Shown here piece after piece: positions 58,947 through 64,000 of a stretch of DNA of 64,000 bases. Position 1 is the stretch's first letter; each line of letters begins with the position of its first letter. A program made the translations under genes and the position numbers. The notes under the pieces were generated by a model that worked only from the letters and a program-made list of their open reading frames with translations, had not been told where the DNA came from and ran no database searches. The DNA is from Galdieria partita. Lineage: Eukaryota; Rhodophyta; Bangiophyceae; Galdieriales; Galdieriaceae. Location of the stretch: positions 1 to 64,000 of the forward strand of contig BQMJ01000017.1 in the NCBI GenBank assembly GCA_025991245.1, in the 5' to 3' direction.

Positions 58947-60311
58947 TCACCAAAGATCCTGAGAAGCATCTTTCGCTGGATTGACTTTATGTATCCAATC
59001 TCGATCAATCTTATCTTTCAGTTTCCACAGACAACGACCGTAGCAAGCTAATCCATATTTCATACCAATAGCTCGTTTGTCACCAGTTGATATTAACGAA
59101 AGATAATATCTCTGAGGACAAAAATGATAAAGCTGAGGTTCCTTCCAATTCTTAGAATAAGACTCACAAAACAAGCAAATATTTTTGCCTAAAATCGTGC
59201 CTTGTCGGACTGCATATACACCCGCTTTCGGAAGATATCCATAGAAAGAACAACAATCTCCACAGGCAAATATGTTGGAATGATTTAAAGTTTGGAGGGT
59301 TGGAAGAACCCTTACAAAGCCTTGGTTATCTTTGACTAACGAATCACATTCTCGAAGTAACTTGGGAGGTCCAGCTCCAGTACACAAGAGTATAAAAGCA
59401 TAAGGTAAACACGTACCATTCTGAAACAATATTTCTCTAAATACATTCAATCAACGACCGTCTTCAAAAGGTATAGCAAAAACAAACCCTTCTTTGATAG
59501 CAACTATGTGGAGATTATCTTCATACTGAATACCACGTCCTCTCATAGCATTTCTTATCAACATGCCAGGTAAAATACCAAAATTACGACGCAAACCGTC
59601 CTATCAAACATATTTCACTACAATAAGTCTGAAAAATGTAACACAGAAACCGCTACTTACAGTTGCTGATTCAACAATACAAATGTTGTTATCGATGCCT
59701 TTCTTTTTCAAACGGCTTTCTAAACAAAATGCAATTTCTACACCAGCATAGCTTCCTCCAACAACCACAATAGAATCTCTACAGCTTCTCTTTTTGAATA
59801 ATTCCTCTTCTAATTGATCTAACTTGGACAACAATGTACCAAGTGGTCTAACAGTTAACAGGCGGCCTTGTTTCAAAACAGCATCGTCAACCGCTACTTG
59901 TCCCAGTGAAGGAGTTTCTGACCCAACATTTAAAGATAAAACATCGTAGGAAAGTTCAAATTGGGTCCCTTTTGAAGACCTACAGCGAATCTTTTGCTTT
60001 TCAGGCATTATTTCATAGACTGACGACTGAAAACAAATTGCGTTAATCTTTCTAGAAACTGTATACTGAGAATTCGTGCTTACCTTGGCCCAAGTCCAAC
60101 CGAAATAACTACACACCGACTTGACATCTACGCAAGCTTCTTCCAGTTGATAGTCCCCTGCTATACAACCCGTCAACATTCCGCTATACACAACCTTATC
60201 CTCTGGACAAATAACAATCTTCTTCCAGTGCTTGTCGAGGACCTTGTTCCAACTTCTCACTACCTGAACGTGGCAATGTCCCAAGCCAACCAGAACAACC
60301 GTCCTTTTCAT
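58947..60311 (-). CDS. SelD-type FAD/NAD(P) oxidoreductase
   Basis: Exons 60311-60084, 60026-59661, 59600 to about 59485, and 59420-58947 give roughly 394 residues. It is a two-dinucleotide-domain flavoprotein of the NDH-2-like group found alone or fused to selenophosphate synthase (SelD). FAD-binding GLGHCHVQV comes first, then VYSGMLTGCIAGDYQ, NAD-binding VVGGSYAGVEIA, LLCTGAGPP and IFACGDCCSF; the tail ISTGDKRAIGMKYGL fits the group. The third intron is unclear: 59421-59484 would restore the frame but starts GTTTTT. Intron 1 (57 nt) is in frame and could be mistaken for coding. No SelD domain is attached. Substrate unknown. Confidence 0.82.
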
Positions 60312-60873
60312 CAACGAGTAACACGATATCGATAGTCGATACACCTGTACCAGTCTCAACGATACTCCTTTGCCAGCTTCCTTGAAACTGAAGAGATTAT
60401 ATGATATTGCTCTTTGTTTTCTAGTCTTTCTACAATTCTTTATACTTATTGGAAACCAAAAGGAAACGTATAAAGTTTTTAGGGCGGACAGTTAAGTGAT
60501 GAAGGGGACTGGAAAGCTTTGGAAAATTTTCGGAAAGACAATCTCACCTCTACAAGACTGCGAAATTTCAAGGGACTCTCCATGGAGTCTTCTATTGTAT
60601 CTTTATCATGAAATTTGCAAACATTTGAGAAAGGAATAGTACCAATGAGGCCTCCTATAACTCGTACTTTAAAAAATCAGCTTGATAAATAATTATAAAT
60701 ATACTATTTACAAAAAGAATTTTCTTTTGTCATGACACATCCATAGCAATCTATGTTATACCCTATTTTGGGTCTCATTGAGGTCACCAAACCGCCAAAT
60801 GTGGGAACTTGATTTTGCTATGGAGAAAAATGCCAACAGAGTAACAGCAAAACTTTGAATTTTTTGGCGGTAT
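60312..60873. promoter_or_regulatory. Divergent promoter region with paired TTTGGCGG sites
   Basis: The 562 bp between the oxidoreductase and the fucosyltransferase-like gene hold two inverted copies of TTTGGCGG: as CCGCCAAA at 60792-60799 and TTTGGCGG at 60863-60870, four bases before the ATG at 60874. The string equals a common E2F/DP binding site. Chance occurrence cannot be excluded. Confidence 0.4.
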
Positions 60874-62380
60874 ATGATTTGCAAAGCTTTCTTTAAAACT
60901 TTATTTGTCTTATTCTGTCGTGCCTCTTCTTTAATATTATTTTGCTACGCAGTCTTCAACTTTTTAGACTTCCCTGATGCTTGGAGAAAAATTCCCCATT
61001 CAGTTGTTCAAAACCATCTTCTAGAAACCACAGAACAGCTTCGTGCGTTGTGTTCGTCTGTTGAAGAAAATTCAAATACTCAGCTCGAACTTGCCTTAAT
61101 AAGACAACAAGAATTAACACAGCAAGCTCTACAGAGGAACCTATCTACGCCCCTTCTGATATATACACAAAGTAGTTCTGGATGGGGAAATAATATACTG
61201 GGACTGATTTCTACTCTACTCTTGGCAATGGTAACAAACAGAGCTCTGTTCGTGCACTTCCATCCAATCAAGTTGGAAAATTTAATACAAGATAAATGGG
61301 GTATATTTCCTGACGTCTCTCTACTAGCAACGAGTAGAAACACATCGTTAGAATACCTAATGAAGAATCAAGCATACTCCATTCATGCAAGCGAACATGA
61401 CCAAATATGGCTACCATTTACAAAACAAATGGAAAGGGCTTACATGAATATTTTAAGATTGCATACTGACTTCAGGTATTCAAACATAGTCCTGCAAAGC
61501 AACCAATTCTTTGCACCTTTGCTCTACATTCGAAAAGACTATAATTATCAACTTTGTAGAATACTTGGTAAGTTTCCTCATTGAACAATGAGAAATGACT
61601 TACCTGGTGTTCATGTTGCTCTCACGAATAGGCAACCGTCCGTTCTATTCCATTGCGAACAAGGTACTCCAATTTACTCCAGAAATTCAAAGAGCTGCAA
61701 CGGCATTTATGCAAGAGATGAAGTTTCATGAAAAACGGGTTATTGGTGAGTAAATATCTTCTAGTTCAATTATATCTTATTTTGGGAAGGCATGCAAGTT
61801 AGGATAAGGAATAACGCTCCTCGCTGGAAAAAATTGAATACCCTAGATCGACTACGAGCGACTGTGCAGTGTGCCGCCAATGTAGCTCTCCAACAGACAA
61901 GCTTCAAACCTGTCGTTCTCCTAGTGGCTACGGATGACACTGAAGTTCTAAAGTATATTCGGAAACTGACATCTTTGGATCTCTTCATTTTCGACTCAGA
62001 GAGAGCAGATAACTATTTCTTCAACGATTCTGTTGAACTTAGAACAGCAAAACATGCCTTTGTTGATATTCTCTTACTCTCGAGAACAGAACAAATGGTT
62101 TCAAGTTGGGGTTCCACTTTCGGATACTTGGCACATGGAATATCTGGTAAATATGAATCATATCAATCAGCTCTTTTTGAAGACAATGTTATTCTTCTTG
62201 AAAATAGGGCGACCTCCGTTTAGTGTAGATCTTCACGGAAGATGTTCCAGAATGCTTTCTTCGGAACCTGAAATGCATCATTTTTATCGCATCGATAATT
62301 TAAGACTAACTAGAAAGCCTTATTCCAGCTCAATAATCGAGTGGATGAACATGAACCGCAAAGCACGTGTGCTCCCTTGA
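60874..62380 (+). CDS. GT37-like fucosyltransferase, type II membrane
   Basis: Four exons (60874-61567, 61632-61745, 61790-62146, 62208-62380) encode 445 residues. A signal anchor (LFVLFCRASSLILFCYAVF, residues 10-28) and a coiled stretch (RQQELTQQALQRN) precede a lumenal domain. SGWGNNILGLISTLLLAM with NRALFV is the GDP-fucose-binding start of xyloglucan fucosyltransferases (GT37). MQVRIRNN, VLLVATDDTEVL and the strong DILLLSRTEQMVSSWGSTFGYLA complete the family pattern. It would act in the Golgi on wall or glycoprotein glycans; the acceptor is unknown. The stop is 54 bp before the phosphofructokinase ATG. Confidence 0.82.
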
Positions 62381-62434
62381 AGGGTTACACGTCAAACCGC
62401 TCATGAGGAATTCTTTACAGGAACCAATTTCCAC

Positions 62435-64000
62435 ATGGCCCTCAACTCACAAACGGACAAGTACGACTTGGAAAAGACTGTAAGGTATAAGAAGTTATAT
62501 CCCCCACACTTATCAGAATGGTGTTCCTCTCTTGGTACTTATCCTAATGTTCTATCAAAAGCCGGAGGGCATCCCTTTATATCAAACGATGATTACTTCA
62601 TTGGTGATGTTTCTTTTCCAAATTCTGATGCCTTAAAGATCAGAGAGTTATATCTACGTGCAGGACCGCGAGAGACATGTGTGTTTCACCCACAAAACGT
62701 CAAGGTCTACTGTGTTTCATATTTGTATATAGTTTATGTTAAATTTCTTGTTTCAGGCTGCTGTCGTTACTTGCGGTGGTCTAGCTCCTGGAATGAACTC
62801 TGCCATAGCACAGCTAACTAATACTCTAGTTGGAAGTTATGGATTGAAACAAGTTTTGGGTGTTAGATACGGGTTTCGTGGTTTCCTTGAACCTTCTTTA
62901 TCGCTGTTTCCTCTTAATCCAGAAACCGTCAAGTATGTATTGCTGGCGATTGCTATTTGTTTGTTGTGTCACGTTGCATAGTGATATTTCTTTGAAAGGA
63001 GGTAGTATTCTGGGTAGTTCGCGGGAAGTTCCTAGAGCAGAAGCAATTGTAGATGCCATATCCGACAATGGCTTTAACCAAGTATATATTATTGGAGGAG
63101 GTCCAATTGACGGAACTCTTAAAGCTTCACAACAAATATTCGAAGAAGTGAAAAGAAGGAAAATGAAATGCGCAGTAGCGGTTATACCAAAAACTATCGA
63201 CAATGATATTATGCGAATTCAACGATCCTTTGGTTTTGAGACGTCCATCGAGGCTGCAGCGCAAGCCTTACGTAGTGTGCATTGTGAAGCTTCTTGTTCG
63301 TATCATGCTGTTGTACGCCCGATTCTTACTGTTATTGGCTTAATAATTTTCAAACATTATCTTATAGGCTGTTATTCAAGTTCCTGGAAGAAATAGTGGT
63401 TTCTTTGCAGTGGAAACTGCTTTAGCTTCACGTTTGGTTGATGCCTGTCTTATTCCGGAATTTCCTTTTAAGCTGAACTCATTTTTAAATCACATTTACG
63501 AGCGTGTAAAAGCCAAAGGATTTGCTATGATTTTGGTAGCTGATGGAGCTGGTCATGAGTACGTGACTGCGAATGGAAAAGGCTATGCAAACTTTTGTCC
63601 TGTTCTTATGGACGAAATTAGAAAATACTTTGACGAACGAATGGCTGAAGTATGCATTACACATTGGTTTGAGATGACTTTTGAAATATTCCTTTCATTT
63701 TCTTAGGCAAATATTTTATTTCATGATGTTAGCTTTATTGCACGTACAGTTCCTTCGAATGCTGCTGATAACCTTCATGCTTCCATTCTCGGCTCTTATG
63801 CAGCACATGGTTGCTTTGCAGGTTTCTCTGGTTTTGCAACCAGTATGATTAACGATATGGTTGCATATATTCCACTGTAAGCGTTTCATGGACTCAATTT
63901 CTGTATCCTTTCTCATATTGTTATGAAGGTCGGAACTCGCCGGTAGGACGAAGACCGTTCCTCCCCAGATGTGGAGCGAAGTAGTTTCTATGACAGGACA
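62435..64000 (+). CDS. PFK: Phosphofructokinase, plant-type (cut by window edge)
   Basis: Exons 62435-62704, 62757-62932, 62982-63312, 63368-63649, 63707-63876 and 63929-64000; the gene runs off the right edge. It phosphorylates fructose 6-phosphate. AAVVTCGGLAPGMNSAI, VRYGFRGF, GGSILGSSR, IPKTIDNDI (218-225), VPGRNSGFFA and ILVADGAGHE are family signatures. The loop that in known enzymes reads GGDG (ATP) or GGDD (pyrophosphate) is here GGGPIDGT (187-194), with about three extra residues. Lys219 in PKTIDND occurs in pyrophosphate enzymes and in plant-type ATP enzymes, so the donor cannot be assigned. The ATG follows the upstream stop by 54 bp. Confidence 0.92.

Noticed and set aside
60027-60083. 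In-frame reading through 57 bases of the oxidoreductase gene
   Set aside because: The segment begins GTAAGC, ends TTTTCAG and contains a branch-like ttaac; removing it gives better family spacing, so I treat it as an intron.

Overview
The window reads as one chromosome end of a compact, AT-rich nuclear genome from a plastid-bearing unicellular eukaryote. The best fit is a cyanidiophyte red alga of the Galdieria type. The reasons are: C-rich telomere repeats at base 1; about 100 spliceosomal introns that I could place by frame and homology, nearly all 41-72 nt and mostly ending in TAG; proteins with plastid-type leaders (pyruvate dehydrogenase E2, ThiE, a DUF3119 protein); and very short intergenic gaps. 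The species is an inference, because I could run no search.

Layout. 1-472 is telomere. 473-17290 is gene-free subtelomere, made of decayed repeats that carry telomere-like remnants and several families of degenerate duplicated blocks. 17291-19909 holds one intact intronless gene: a P-loop NTPase with a C-terminal SAM domain. 19910-23218 is another gene-poor stretch. From 23.2 kb to the right edge the window is packed with housekeeping and metabolic genes: sugar porter, GH35 beta-galactosidase, an ATAD5/Elg1-like clamp-loader ATPase, a small orphan, RGP1, LSM7, the U2 snRNA, an HGSNAT-like acyltransferase, thiamine-phosphate synthase, a GET3/ArsA ATPase, PRMT5, a DUF1838 protein, a MAPR-type cytochrome b5 protein, methylmalonate-semialdehyde dehydrogenase, ascorbate peroxidase, pyruvate dehydrogenase E2, RAE1, an LRR-hemolysin III fusion, formate dehydrogenase, a small membrane protein, an NCS1 permease, an AIG1/FAR-17a protein, a DUF3119 protein, a SelD-type FAD oxidoreductase, a GT37-like fucosyltransferase and a phosphofructokinase cut by the right edge.

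The genes do not form a single pathway. Several suit a sugar-using, acid-tolerant alga: sugar porter and beta-galactosidase are divergent neighbours; phosphofructokinase, pyruvate dehydrogenase E2, formate dehydrogenase and methylmalonate-semialdehyde dehydrogenase serve central carbon use; ascorbate peroxidase handles peroxide. A second theme is RNA processing: U2 snRNA, LSM7, RAE1 and PRMT5 all lie within 17 kb.

Most noteworthy: the telomere-proximal NTPase-SAM gene, the LRR-hemolysin III fusion, the E2 with two E3-binding domains, the insertion in the nucleotide-binding loop of phosphofructokinase, the U2 gene with plant-like promoter elements, a GC-AG intron, a 22-nt internal exon, and gene pairs whose coding ends touch or overlap.
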